NCBI RefSeq assembly: GCF_005280655.1
Contig: NZ_CP040058.1
Location: 281,001 to 345,000, forward strand
DNA length: 64,000 bases
Direction: 5' to 3'
Origin: Anaerostipes rhamnosivorans
GTDB lineage: Bacteria; Bacillota; Clostridia; Lachnospirales; Lachnospiraceae
Position numbers and translations under genes: made by a program. Positions 1 through 8,186 of this stretch are shown here, one piece after another; positions within the stretch are counted from its first letter, which is position 1, and every line of letters starts with the position of its first letter. The notes beneath the pieces were generated by a model, which saw nothing but the letters and a program-made list of their open reading frames with translations, was not told where the DNA came from and did no database searches.

Positions 1-630
1 ACGGTTGAGGAAAATATCAGAGGAAAAGAGATCAAGAATACCGATATTATCCGGACGGTGGATGACCCGTACAGCAGGACCGGGGGAATTGCGGTATTGA
101 AAGGGAATCTTGCACCGGATGGCTGCGTGGTCAAAAGGTCCGCGGTGGCGGAAGAAATGCTGCACCACAAGGGCAGGGCCAGGGTCTTCGACGGGGAGGA
201 AGATGCTCTCAAAGCTATTTACTCAGGTATTGTTGTACCTGGAGATGTGGTAGTCATACGATATGAAGGTCCCAAAGGGGGACCGGGTATGAGAGAAATG
301 CTGAATCCCACATCTGCCATTATGGGCAGCGGTTTGGGAGACAGTGTGGCATTGATCACGGACGGACGATTTTCCGGAGCTACAAGAGGCGCTGCCATCG
401 GCCATGTGTCACCGGAAGCGGCGGTGGGAGGAACCATCGCGCTTGTACAGGAGGGAGATCTGATCGAAATCGATATCCCAAACCATACGGTCCAGCTGCT
501 GGCAGATGAAAATGAGATCAAAAAACGAAAAGCTGCCTGGGTGCCAAAAGAACAAAAGATTCAAAAAGGGTATCTGAAAAGGTATGCAAGAAGTGTGACT
601 TCGGGCAGCAGCGGAGCAGTATTAGATTAA
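1..630 (+). CDS. IlvD/Edd-family dehydratase, C-terminal part (5' end outside window)
   Basis: The frame is open from base 1 and ends at 630, leaving about 209 residues of the C-terminal half. The run [13 protein letters not shown], the [12 protein letters not shown] segment and the [16 protein letters not shown] segment are hallmarks of the dihydroxy-acid/6-phosphogluconate dehydratase family, Fe-S enzymes that remove water from 2,3-dihydroxy acids. Family membership is clear. The substrate is not: it could be the branched-chain IlvD, but the downstream KDPG aldolase, KDG kinase and KduD-like genes favour an aldonate dehydratase making 2-keto-3-deoxy acids (inference). A terminator follows directly, so this gene ends its own transcript. 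Confidence 0.9.
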   Translation, partial: TVEENIRGKEIKNTDIIRTVDDPYSRTGGIAVLKGNLAPDGCVVKRSAVAEEMLHHKGRARVFDGEEDALKAIYSGIVVPGDVVVIRYEGPKGGPGMREMLNPTSAIMGSGLGDSVALITDGRFSGATRGAAIGHVSPEAAVGGTIALVQEGDLIEIDIPNHTVQLLADENEIKKRKAAWVPKEQKIQKGYLKRYARSVTSGSSGAVLD

Positions 631-645
631 TAAATTTGGAAAAGA

Positions 646-687
646 AAAAGATGACAGAGGTTTTTTGGAACTTCTGTCATCTTTTTT
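646..687 (+). terminator. Intrinsic terminator after the dehydratase
   Basis: Arms AAAAGATGACAGA (646-658) and TCTGTCATCTTTT (673-685) pair perfectly around a T-rich loop, and the second arm ends in a run of T. Confidence 0.9.
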
Positions 688-708
688 GCGCTACTTAAAA
701 GAGATAGT

Positions 709-783
709 TAACGATAGTTCGTTAGCGACATTAACCAAAAGAAACAGGAAAATCAGGTTCATTCTAAATTTAATTTTGGTTAA
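709..783. promoter_or_regulatory. Two inverted repeats upstream of the dehydrogenase promoter (candidate operators)
   Basis: TAACGA (709-714) and TCGTTA (719-724) form a short palindrome. TTAACCAAAA (731-740) is repeated as its exact reverse complement TTTTGGTTAA (774-783). Both lie 45-120 bp upstream of the -35 box. The same TTAACCAAAA 10-mer recurs in the promoter of the IolG-like gene at 51381-51390. A regulator-binding role is inferred. Confidence 0.4.
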
Positions 784-828
784 ATCGTGGAAAAGAGATT
801 AGTTCGCATGGAATCTATTGAAAACCAA

Positions 829-857
829 TTGACAGCTGGAAATGATTCTTGTATGAT
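829..857 (+). promoter_or_regulatory. Sigma-A-type promoter of the dehydrogenase-aminotransferase-permease operon
   Basis: TTGACA at 829-834 and TATGAT at 852-857 are separated by exactly 17 bp. Transcription should begin near 864, just before the palindrome at 879-897. Confidence 0.85.
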
Positions 858-878
858 GCAATTGTAATTAAAGAACAG

Positions 879-897
879 TGTTCCGGATAACGGAACA
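879..897. promoter_or_regulatory. Operator-like palindrome TGTTCCG-N5-CGGAACA
   Basis: Seven-base arms (879-885 and 891-897) are perfect inverted repeats. They lie in the 5' leader, about 15-33 bases past the predicted transcription start, where a bound repressor would block elongation. The neighbouring IclR-family gene at 4607 is the obvious candidate ligand, which is inference. Confidence 0.6.
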
Positions 898-913
898 AAA
901 GAAAGGAGGCAGT

Positions 914-1948
914 ATGAAAACGTTAGTTTATTCCGGGCCAGAGAAGGTGGAAGTGCAGGAAAGACCCCCGGCAGAACTAAAAGAAGGGCAGGTCCGCATC
1001 AAGGTACGTTACTGCGGAATCTGCGGTTCTGACATTGGGATCTTTGCAGGCAAACATCCAAGAGCAAAGGCGCCGCTGGTGCTGGGGCATGAATTTGTCG
1101 GGACCATTGAGGAGATCAAGGGCGGTAGCAGCAAATTTAAGGTGGGTGACCGGGTGGCACCATACCCGCTTTTATCCTGCGGGGAATGTTTTGCCTGCCG
1201 CACTGGCATTCCGCATGTGTGCAGATCATTGAAGCTGATCGGGATTGATACGGACGGAGGGATCGCAGAGTATGTAAACTGTGATGAGGATGTGCTGTTT
1301 AAGCTTGATGATGGTCTCTCTGACCGAGCAGCGGCAGTGATAGAACCGCTGGCGGTCATCATCAGGACCATGCACCAGGCAGATTTTCAGATGCTTGATA
1401 CAGCAGCAGTCATCGGGGCCGGACCCATCGGAGTGCTGACAGGAATCGTACTGAAAAACGCGGGTGCCTCCAGGATCATCATTTCCGATGTAGACCGGGA
1501 GCGGTTAAAGATCTGCAGGGATTTCGGTTTTGAGACGGTGAATGTTCTGGATCAGGACCTGGCAGAGTATGTGGCGCTGCAGACCGGCGGAACCGGTGTG
1601 GATGTTGTGTTTGAATGCAGCGGCTCTGCACCGGCGGCAGGGCAGATGACAGAGATCTGCAGGATCGGCGGGAAGATCTGTCTGACGGGAGTACATAAGG
1701 AGCCCCATGCGGTGAACCTTCAGGACGTAAATTTCAAGGAACAGACCTTGGTGGGAAGCCGTGTATATACAAAAAGAGAGTTTGGACAAGCGGTGCAATA
1801 TGCCGGACGGATAGCGGATGATTTAGAAAGGGTCGTCACTCACATAGTGGATCTTAAAAATGCAGATACTGTATTTGAGCTGATCCGTGATCCGCAGGAG
1901 AGTACATTGAAGGTTCTGGTGGACTGCAGCGTGGAGAACGAAGATTGA
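914..1948 (+). CDS. Zinc-dependent medium-chain alcohol/polyol dehydrogenase
   Basis: This 344-residue MDR protein has the catalytic zinc set C37, H59 and E60 (CGICGSD and GHE motifs). It also has the structural zinc cysteines C89, C92, C95 and C103, and a Rossmann motif GAGPIG near residue 175. It should oxidise a secondary alcohol of a polyol or sugar acid with NAD(P)+. An in-frame GTG lies at 878, but the AAAGGAGG at 902-909 places the start at ATG 914; the longer form would begin inside the operator palindrome. It is first in an operon with the aminotransferase and amino-acid permease. The substrate is unknown; L-idonate-, sorbitol- or threonine-type activity are options. Confidence 0.88.
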   Translation: MKTLVYSGPEKVEVQERPPAELKEGQVRIKVRYCGICGSDIGIFAGKHPRAKAPLVLGHEFVGTIEEIKGGSSKFKVGDRVAPYPLLSCGECFACRTGIPHVCRSLKLIGIDTDGGIAEYVNCDEDVLFKLDDGLSDRAAAVIEPLAVIIRTMHQADFQMLDTAAVIGAGPIGVLTGIVLKNAGASRIIISDVDRERLKICRDFGFETVNVLDQDLAEYVALQTGGTGVDVVFECSGSAPAAGQMTEICRIGGKICLTGVHKEPHAVNLQDVNFKEQTLVGSRVYTKREFGQAVQYAGRIADDLERVVTHIVDLKNADTVFELIRDPQESTLKVLVDCSVENED

Positions 1949-1965
1949 AGTCAGGAGGATGAAAG

Positions 1966-3120
1966 ATGAAGAAATTATCAGATGCGACGTTACTGCCCCA
2001 GTCAGGCATCAGGCGGATGTTTGATCTGGCGAAAAACAAAGAGGACACCATCAGCTTTGTTTTGGGAGAACCGGATTTTGATACACCGAAGAATGTCATC
2101 AAGGCGGCCCAGAAAGCACTGGAAGAAGGACAGACTCATTACACGGACAATGCAGGCATCCTGCCGCTGAGACAGGCCATAGCAAGAGAGACAAAAAAGT
2201 ATGACCATGTGGCATACAATCCGGAAAATGAGATCCTTGTGTGTACAGGCGGAATGGAGGCGCTGTACCTAAGTATGGCAACGCTTCTGGACCCGGGGGA
2301 CGAGGTGCTCATTTCTGATCCATGCTACGCAAATTACTACGGACAGATCAGTATGAACCACGGGGTACCTGTACCGGTTCCTGTATATGAGGAGAATGGT
2401 TTTAACTTTACCTATGAAGCACTGTCTGAGGCTGTCACGGATAAAACAAAGGTCATCTTGCTGAATTCGCCCTGCAATCCCACAGGAGCTGTGGCAGGCC
2501 GGAAGGTCATGGAAGATATTGCGAAAGTAGCACTGGAGCACGACCTGTATGTGGTTTACGACGCCGTATACAAACACCTGTTGTATGAAGGCGAGTATGT
2601 AAACATCGCAGCCCTGGACGGCATGAAGAACAGGACCATTTATATTGACTCCTGTTCAAAGACCTATGCAATGACAGGATGGAGAATCGGATATCTGGCA
2701 GGGCCGGCGGAGATCGTGAGCCTGATGCCCAAGCTTCAGGAAAACGTTCCGTCCTGTGTCACAACCTTTGCGCAGTACGGTGCGGTGGAGGCCATCAACA
2801 ACGGGCAGGCATCCATAAAGGAAATGTATGACCAGTATGCAGAGAGAAGAAAGGTACTTCTGGAATGCATTGAAAAGATCGGAAAGATCTCGTGCAGACC
2901 TCCCAAAGGAGCCTTTTATGCCTTTATCAACATCAAGGAGACAGGACTCGGCTCCACAGAATTTGCGGAACAGCTGCTTGAAAAAGAGGGAGTTGTGGTA
3001 GCGCCGGGATCTGCCTTTGGAGAACAGGGTGAGGGTTACATCAGGATTTCCTATGCGACCTCAGTGGAGACAATAAGGAAAGGAATGGAACGGATTCAGA
3101 AGTTTGTAGAGAGTTTATAA
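1966..3120 (+). CDS. PLP-dependent aminotransferase, class I/II
   Basis: The 384-residue protein is an AspC/PatA-like fold-type I aminotransferase. It shows NPTG at 171-174, the pyridine-binding Asp199 with Tyr202, the PLP-anchoring Lys232 in SCSKTYAMTGWRIG, and the substrate-carboxylate Arg240. It should exchange an amino group between an amino acid and a 2-oxo acid in the cytosol. It sits 17 bp after the dehydrogenase and 42 bp before the permease, so a single transcript is likely. The pairing with sugar-acid genes suggests it acts on a hydroxy- or amino-substituted acid, but the substrate cannot be read from sequence. Confidence 0.9.
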   Translation: MKKLSDATLLPQSGIRRMFDLAKNKEDTISFVLGEPDFDTPKNVIKAAQKALEEGQTHYTDNAGILPLRQAIARETKKYDHVAYNPENEILVCTGGMEALYLSMATLLDPGDEVLISDPCYANYYGQISMNHGVPVPVPVYEENGFNFTYEALSEAVTDKTKVILLNSPCNPTGAVAGRKVMEDIAKVALEHDLYVVYDAVYKHLLYEGEYVNIAALDGMKNRTIYIDSCSKTYAMTGWRIGYLAGPAEIVSLMPKLQENVPSCVTTFAQYGAVEAINNGQASIKEMYDQYAERRKVLLECIEKIGKISCRPPKGAFYAFINIKETGLGSTEFAEQLLEKEGVVVAPGSAFGEQGEGYIRISYATSVETIRKGMERIQKFVESL

Positions 3121-3127
3121 CCAGGGA

Positions 3128-3162
3128 AGGAGGATATTAATCTCAGGATTAATAGCAATCGT
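3128..3162 (+). promoter_or_regulatory. Distant ribosome site separated from the permease start by a hairpin
   Basis: AGGAGG ends at 3133, 29 bases before ATG 3163, which is too far for normal initiation. ATTAATC (3136-3142) and GATTAAT (3147-3153) form a perfect 7-bp hairpin between them. Folding it would cut the effective spacing to about 11 bases. No in-frame ATG, GTG or TTG lies closer to the site. Confidence 0.5.
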
Positions 3163-4542
3163 ATGAAAAATGAATCAAATACACAGTTAAAAAGAAGCCT
3201 TGGACTGAGTACCGTTATGCTGTCTGTCATCGGTATGGTCATCGGCTCCGGAGTGTTCTTCAAGCCTCAGGCGGTCTATACGATCACAGGAGGTGCGCCC
3301 GGCATCGGACTGCTGATCTGGGTGTTCGCAGGACTGATTACACTGTTTGGAGGATTGACCACGGCAGAGCTTGCGGCATCCATTCCTAAAACAGGAGGGC
3401 TGGTGTCCTGGGTTGAGAAATGCTTTGGACAGGGCCTCGGATACCTGCTGGGCTGGTGTGAGTCGGTGGTCTTTTGGCCAGCGAACGTAGGGGCCTTGGG
3501 AACGATTTTTTCCATCCAGGCATTAAAGCTCATTGGAGTGGACAGCAAATTTACGATCCCGTTTGCAATCTTTATGGTGTTTTTCCTGATCGTATGTAAC
3601 TGCCTGGGAGCAAATGTGGGAGGAATGATCGGAAACGTGTTTACAGTCGCGAAGCTTGTGCCGCTGGCCGTGATCATTCTCATGGCATTCACCTCCACGC
3701 AGAGCAGTCCGGAAAATTTGACACCGTTTATCCACACGGGGGATTCGTTCATAGCGATCTTTGCAACTGGAATGTTGACCTGTATGTATGCCTATGACGG
3801 ATGGATTCACGTTGGAAATGCTGCCGGGGAAATGAAGAATCCGAAAAAGGATCTTCCGAAAGCCATCGTGCTGGGATTGAGCATTGTCATCCTCGTATAC
3901 GCAGTCATCAACATCGGATACCTTCTCGTGATACCGGCAGACCAGCTGGCCAACACAGCGACACCGGCAGCGGATGTTGCAGCTAAACTTCTGGGCGGAA
4001 ACATGGGAGCTAAACTCATCACTGTGGGAATCCTGATTGCGGTATTCGGTACTCTAAACAGCAATATTATGATGGGAATGAGGATTCCATACGCCATGGG
4101 TGTGCAGAATAAGCTGCCATTCAGCAAGCAGTTTGCCTATCTTCATCCCAAATATGCGACTCCGGTAGTCAGCGGTATCTTCTTATTGGCAGTCACATCA
4201 GTGATGATCATTTCAGGGTCCTATAATTCGCTCACTGATATGTGTATGTTTGTCATCTGGATTTTCTATACCATCGCCTTTTATGGAGTGATCAAGTTGA
4301 GGAAGGATGAACCGGACCTGAAACGGCCATACAAGACGCCATGTTACCCATTGGTTCCGATTCTGGCTATTTTAGGCGGACTGTTTGTAGTAATCATCAC
4401 CGTTTTCACCCAGCCGGTCAACGCATTAGTAGGCGTAGGGCTGACGCTCCTGGGGCTTCCGATCTATCTGTCCAGAAAGGATAAGTTTAAGGATCTGAGC
4501 CATTTGGATGAGGAGAATGAGGGGACATCAGATACTGACTGA
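3163..4542 (+). CDS. APC-family amino acid permease
   Basis: The 459-residue protein has about twelve hydrophobic segments. Its N-terminal VIGMVIGSGVFFKPQAV run is the glycine-rich TM1 signature of APC-superfamily L-type amino-acid transporters. Charged ends lie in the cytosol (KNESNTQLKRS at the start, EENEGTSDTD at the end). It should import or exchange an amino acid or related zwitterion across the membrane. It is the last gene of the operon starting at 914 and is followed by the separate promoter of the regulator. Start choice: see the unusual leader at 3128-3162. Confidence 0.9.
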   Translation: MKNESNTQLKRSLGLSTVMLSVIGMVIGSGVFFKPQAVYTITGGAPGIGLLIWVFAGLITLFGGLTTAELAASIPKTGGLVSWVEKCFGQGLGYLLGWCESVVFWPANVGALGTIFSIQALKLIGVDSKFTIPFAIFMVFFLIVCNCLGANVGGMIGNVFTVAKLVPLAVIILMAFTSTQSSPENLTPFIHTGDSFIAIFATGMLTCMYAYDGWIHVGNAAGEMKNPKKDLPKAIVLGLSIVILVYAVINIGYLLVIPADQLANTATPAADVAAKLLGGNMGAKLITVGILIAVFGTLNSNIMMGMRIPYAMGVQNKLPFSKQFAYLHPKYATPVVSGIFLLAVTSVMIISGSYNSLTDMCMFVIWIFYTIAFYGVIKLRKDEPDLKRPYKTPCYPLVPILAILGGLFVVIITVFTQPVNALVGVGLTLLGLPIYLSRKDKFKDLSHLDEENEGTSDTD

Positions 4543-4546
4543 TTCA

Positions 4547-4575
4547 TGTGACGGGCCCGCAGATTGTGGTATAAT
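4547..4575 (+). promoter_or_regulatory. Extended -10 promoter of the IclR-family gene
   Basis: TATAAT at 4570-4575 is preceded by TGG (an extended -10). A weak -35 (TGTGAC, 4547-4552) lies 17 bp upstream. The promoter begins right after the permease stop codon. Confidence 0.75.
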
Positions 4576-4606
4576 AGCTGTAATAGACAAGACTCAGGAG
4601 GATATT

Positions 4607-5368
4607 ATGGCGAAAGAAACAGTACAGTCTGTAGAGCGGGCATTTCAGATCATAGAATTGATGGCAAGAAATGAAACAATGGGCATCCGGGAGATTCATC
4701 ATGAGACGGGACTTACCGTGACTGTGGTCCACAGGATCATGAATACGCTGGTGGAACTCGGATATGCAAAGCAGGAAAAGGAAACAGAAAAGTATTTTCT
4801 AACTTACCGGTTGCTTGTAATGGGCAACTATGTGCAGGAGAGAAACAATGTCATTCGTTTGGTGCATCCTTATTTGAAGCAGCTTTCAGATGAATGTAAA
4901 GAGACCGTGCATTTTGTTCAGAGAGCGGGAAATAAGATCCGTTATATCGACAAAGTGCTTCCAGCGGCAAATATTTTTGCCACAGGGTCCTACATAGGGC
5001 TGGAACTTGAAATGTCTAGTACAGCAGTGGGCAAGGCGATCCTTGCGGAGCTTCCGGAGGAGGAAGTCCGGGAGATCTGGGATCAGAGCGACAATATCAT
5101 CTTTACGCCCAAGACGATCCAGAATCTGGAGCAGCTTTTAAAAGAGCTGGAACAGGCAAGGGAGACAGGGTTTGCCTACGACTGGGAAGAACGGGAAGCA
5201 GGTTTGTTTTGTGTCGGCACGAGCATTCCGGATTATAAGGGAACTTATAATTATGGGATCAGCATATCAGCGCCGATCACCAGGGCAGAGGAAGAGAATT
5301 TGAACCGGATCCAGGAAAGACTTCGGGAGACAAAGCGGACCGTGTCAGAGCTGATTAGCGGAAAATAA
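4607..5368 (+). CDS. IclR-family transcriptional regulator
   Basis: The protein has 253 residues counted from ATG 4607, which is set by AGGAGG at 4596-4601; the upstream in-frame ATG at 4508 lies inside the permease gene. It begins with a winged helix (SVERAFQIIELMA through GIREIHHETGLTVTVVHRIMNTL). An IclR effector domain follows, with the typical AVGKAILAELPEEEV segment and CVGTSIPDY segment. IclR proteins bind small acids and control adjacent catabolic operons, often as repressors. The palindrome at 879-897 and the genes on both sides are the likely targets (inference). Confidence 0.92.
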   Translation: MAKETVQSVERAFQIIELMARNETMGIREIHHETGLTVTVVHRIMNTLVELGYAKQEKETEKYFLTYRLLVMGNYVQERNNVIRLVHPYLKQLSDECKETVHFVQRAGNKIRYIDKVLPAANIFATGSYIGLELEMSSTAVGKAILAELPEEEVREIWDQSDNIIFTPKTIQNLEQLLKELEQARETGFAYDWEEREAGLFCVGTSIPDYKGTYNYGISISAPITRAEEENLNRIQERLRETKRTVSELISGK

Positions 5369-5469
5369 GAATAAGGTGCTGTAGAAACTGCGGCACTCTG
5401 CACCTTTCGGATGTAAATATCATGTAGATAAGTAGAATAATGTGTGTCTTACATGCGGGAGGAGACAAT

Positions 5470-6234
5470 ATGGAATATTTTGATTTGACTGGAAAACGTG
5501 CCATCGTAACCGGGGCGGCAGGAGGCCTCTGTCTTGGAATGGCAGAAGGGCTTATGGAGGCGGGAGCTTCTGTGTGTATCATAGATATTAATCCGAAGGC
5601 TGAAGAAACCACCCTTAAAATGAGGGAAAAGGGATTCAAATGCAGCTATGTGATCGCAAATATCGCAGATGAAAAGGAAAGGGAACAGGCATTTTTAGAG
5701 GCCGTAAAGGAACTTGGAGGCACGCTGGACATTATCGTCAATGGAGCGGGAGTCCAGAGACGCCATAATAGTGAGGATTTTCCTCTGAAGGACTGGAATT
5801 TTGTACTGGATGTGAATCTGACTGCGGTGTTCAGTCTGTGCCAGATGGCGGCGAAGCAGTTTATAGCACAGCAGACGAAGGGAAAGATCATCAACATCGC
5901 ATCCATGCTCTCCTTTTTCGGAGGATATACGGTGCCGGCTTATGCCGCTTCAAAGGGGGCAGTCGCGCAGATCACGAAAGCGTTCTGTAATGAATGGGCG
6001 TCAAAGGATATCAATGTCAACGCTCTGGCACCGGGTTATATGGCCACAGAGATGAATACGGCACTACTGGATCCCAAGAACCCGAGGAACAAAGAGATAA
6101 CAGACAGGATCCCGGCCCACAGGTGGGGAACCGGGGAGGATATGAAGGGACCGTGTGTGTTTCTGGCATCTTCTGCATCTGATTATCTGAACGGCGCAGT
6201 GATCCCCGTAGACGGTGGATACCTGGTGAGATAG
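5470..6234 (+). CDS. SDR-family dehydrogenase, KduD/gluconate 5-dehydrogenase-like
   Basis: The 254-residue classical short-chain dehydrogenase has TGAAGGL near residue 15, NGAG at 91-94 and the catalytic Ser145, Tyr158 and Lys162. The C-terminal DRIPAHRWGTGEDMKGPCVF stretch closely follows the KduD pattern (2-dehydro-3-deoxy-D-gluconate 5-dehydrogenase, pectin/uronate catabolism). It likely interconverts a 5-keto and 5-hydroxy sugar acid, feeding KDG. The start is ATG 5470 after GGGAGGAG, not the upstream ATG at 5440. It heads a tightly spaced four-gene run to 9215. Confidence 0.88.
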   Translation: MEYFDLTGKRAIVTGAAGGLCLGMAEGLMEAGASVCIIDINPKAEETTLKMREKGFKCSYVIANIADEKEREQAFLEAVKELGGTLDIIVNGAGVQRRHNSEDFPLKDWNFVLDVNLTAVFSLCQMAAKQFIAQQTKGKIINIASMLSFFGGYTVPAYAASKGAVAQITKAFCNEWASKDINVNALAPGYMATEMNTALLDPKNPRNKEITDRIPAHRWGTGEDMKGPCVFLASSASDYLNGAVIPVDGGYLVR

Positions 6235-6249
6235 AAAAGGAGGCACGGC

Positions 6250-7218
6250 ATGAAGGTGATTATCACAGACTGTGATCATGAAAACATTGATATCGAAACG
6301 AAGGTCCTTAACGAAGCGGGAATTGAATTTGAGCTTAAGTGTGCTAGGACGGAAGAGGAAGTCATAGAGCAGTGCGGCGGGGCGGACATTTTTATAGTCC
6401 AGTATGCGAGAATTTCAGAAAAGGTCATGGAAGCCCTGCCAGAGCTAAAATACGTGGTGCGGTACGGTGTCGGTGTGGACACTGTGGATGTGGAAGCTGC
6501 AGAAAGACACGGAGTGCAGGTGGGGAATGTTCCCGATTACGGCATGAATGAGGTAGCGGACCACGCATTGGCTATGATGCTTATGTTGCTTAGGAAAGTG
6601 TACATGATGGACCGCTTTACGAAATCCTTTGGCTGGGATTATACAAAGGCTATCCCGGTCCACCGCTTTTGTGAACAGACCGTAGGGGTTGCGGGTATGG
6701 GGCGGATTGGCCGGAATTTCGCAAAAAAAGCGTCGGCCATTGGGTTCCGTGTGATCGGATATGACCCACAGATGAAACAGGGGGACCGGATCGGGGAAGC
6801 GGAGATCGTAAGCTTTGAGGACTTGGTGAGCCAGTCCGATGCCATTTCCCTGCACTGTCCGGCAGACGGAAACAGGGATCTGTTTGACTGGAAAGTATTT
6901 GAGCAGATGAAGGATTCAGCGGTGCTCATAAATGCAGCCAGGGGAGGCATTATCAACGAACAGGATCTGGACAAGGCACTGAGGGAAGGGATTATTGGGG
7001 GAGCGGCCCTTGACTGTATGAACTCAGAGCCTATGGCTCCGGACTCACCGATCTTTGAAAACGAGAATCTGATCGTGACACCGCATATGGCCTGGTACTC
7101 TGAGGAGGCCGCCATGGAGCTGAAACGTAAGGTCGCAAAAGAGTCTGTCCGGTTCGCGCAAGGATTACCGATTCATTATCCGGTGAACCGGCTTGAAGGG
7201 GGCAGATATTATGAATGA
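6250..7218 (+). CDS. D-isomer-specific 2-hydroxyacid dehydrogenase
   Basis: The 322-residue protein shows the NAD-binding GMGRIG (149-154) and the catalytic triad R231, E260 and H279 of the phosphoglycerate/C-terminal-binding-protein dehydrogenase group. The VRYGVGVDTVDVEAA run and the NVPDYGMNEVADH run are typical of the CtBP-like branch. It should reduce a 2-oxo acid to a D-2-hydroxy acid or the reverse. In this operon it may handle pyruvate-like or glyoxylate-like products of the aldolase. Its last 8 bases overlap the aldolase start, which indicates translational coupling. Confidence 0.88.
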   Translation: MKVIITDCDHENIDIETKVLNEAGIEFELKCARTEEEVIEQCGGADIFIVQYARISEKVMEALPELKYVVRYGVGVDTVDVEAAERHGVQVGNVPDYGMNEVADHALAMMLMLLRKVYMMDRFTKSFGWDYTKAIPVHRFCEQTVGVAGMGRIGRNFAKKASAIGFRVIGYDPQMKQGDRIGEAEIVSFEDLVSQSDAISLHCPADGNRDLFDWKVFEQMKDSAVLINAARGGIINEQDLDKALREGIIGGAALDCMNSEPMAPDSPIFENENLIVTPHMAWYSEEAAMELKRKVAKESVRFAQGLPIHYPVNRLEGGRYYE

Positions 7219-8173
7219 CTTGCTGTGTAAGATTGAGGACATCGGGATTGTTCCGGTCCTTTGCCTGAAGGATGCAGACAAGGCAGAGCCGCTGGCAAAG
7301 GCACTGTGTGAAGGAGGGATTCCGTGTGCGGAGGTTACATTCCGCACCGGGGCCTGTGTGGAATCCATCAAACGGATGACGGAAGCCTACCCGCAGATGC
7401 TCGTAGGAGCGGGAACGGTGACAAAAAAGGAGCAGGCAGAGCAGGCGGTGAGGGCGGGGGCTAAGTTTATCGTAAGCCCTGGCTTTAATCCGGAGATAGT
7501 AGGATACTGTACAGATCATAAGATCACGGTCATTCCCGGCTGTTCAAGTCCCACAGATGTGGAGCAGGCTATGGAGTATGGACTAAGGCTGGTGAAATTC
7601 TTCCCTGCAGAGGCAGCCGGAGGGGTAAAGATGCTGAAAGCCCTTTCAGGTCCTTATGCAGGCATGAAGTTTATGCCCACCGGGGGGATCACCGAAGAGA
7701 ATATGAAGGATTATCTGAAGCTTACTCAGGTAGCCGCCTGCGGGGGATCCTTTATGGCGCCGGAGAAGCTGGTGGATAAGGGGGATTTCATATCTATCAG
7801 GGCTATGGCTGAAAAAGCTGTCAGAAGGATGCTGGGCTTTGAGCTTGCCCATGTGGGGATCAACACCGAAAGCAGAGACGAGGCCGCCAAGGCTGCCGGA
7901 ATGTTTGAGAGTATCTTTGGGTTCCAGAAAAGTGAAAATGATAATTCCATTTTTGCGGGCAGTTATATTGAAGCTATGAAACAGCCTTTTTTAGGAAACA
8001 AAGGGCACATTGCAGTGAGGACCAACGATGTAGGACGGGCTGTCGGGTATTTTAAGAGACGGGGATTTGCGTTCCGGGACGAAAGTGCCAGCTATAAGAC
8101 AGACGGATCGCTGGGTGCCATATATTTCAGGCAGGAGATCGGGGGATTCGCAGTCCATCTGGTGCAAAAATAG
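7211..8173 (+). CDS. KDPG/KHG aldolase fused to a C-terminal VOC (glyoxalase-fold) domain
   Basis: The protein has 320 residues from ATG 7211; an upstream GTG-type frame start at 7193 lies inside the previous gene. Residues 1-205 are an Eda-type class I aldolase with E41, the TRTV-like GAGTV segment and the Schiff-base Lys129 in VKFFPAEAAGG. It should split 2-keto-3-deoxy-6-phosphogluconate, or 4-hydroxy-2-oxoglutarate, giving pyruvate. Residues of about 208-320 form a vicinal-oxygen-chelate module beginning ELAHVGINTESRDEAA and containing GHIAVRTNDVG. A stand-alone Eda is about 210 residues, so the extra domain is a real extension with unknown role. The next gene is the KDG kinase, which supports the KDPG assignment. 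Confidence 0.9.
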   Translation: MNDLLCKIEDIGIVPVLCLKDADKAEPLAKALCEGGIPCAEVTFRTGACVESIKRMTEAYPQMLVGAGTVTKKEQAEQAVRAGAKFIVSPGFNPEIVGYCTDHKITVIPGCSSPTDVEQAMEYGLRLVKFFPAEAAGGVKMLKALSGPYAGMKFMPTGGITEENMKDYLKLTQVAACGGSFMAPEKLVDKGDFISIRAMAEKAVRRMLGFELAHVGINTESRDEAAKAAGMFESIFGFQKSENDNSIFAGSYIEAMKQPFLGNKGHIAVRTNDVGRAVGYFKRRGFAFRDESASYKTDGSLGAIYFRQEIGGFAVHLVQK

Positions 8174-8186
8174 ATGAGGTGATGAG

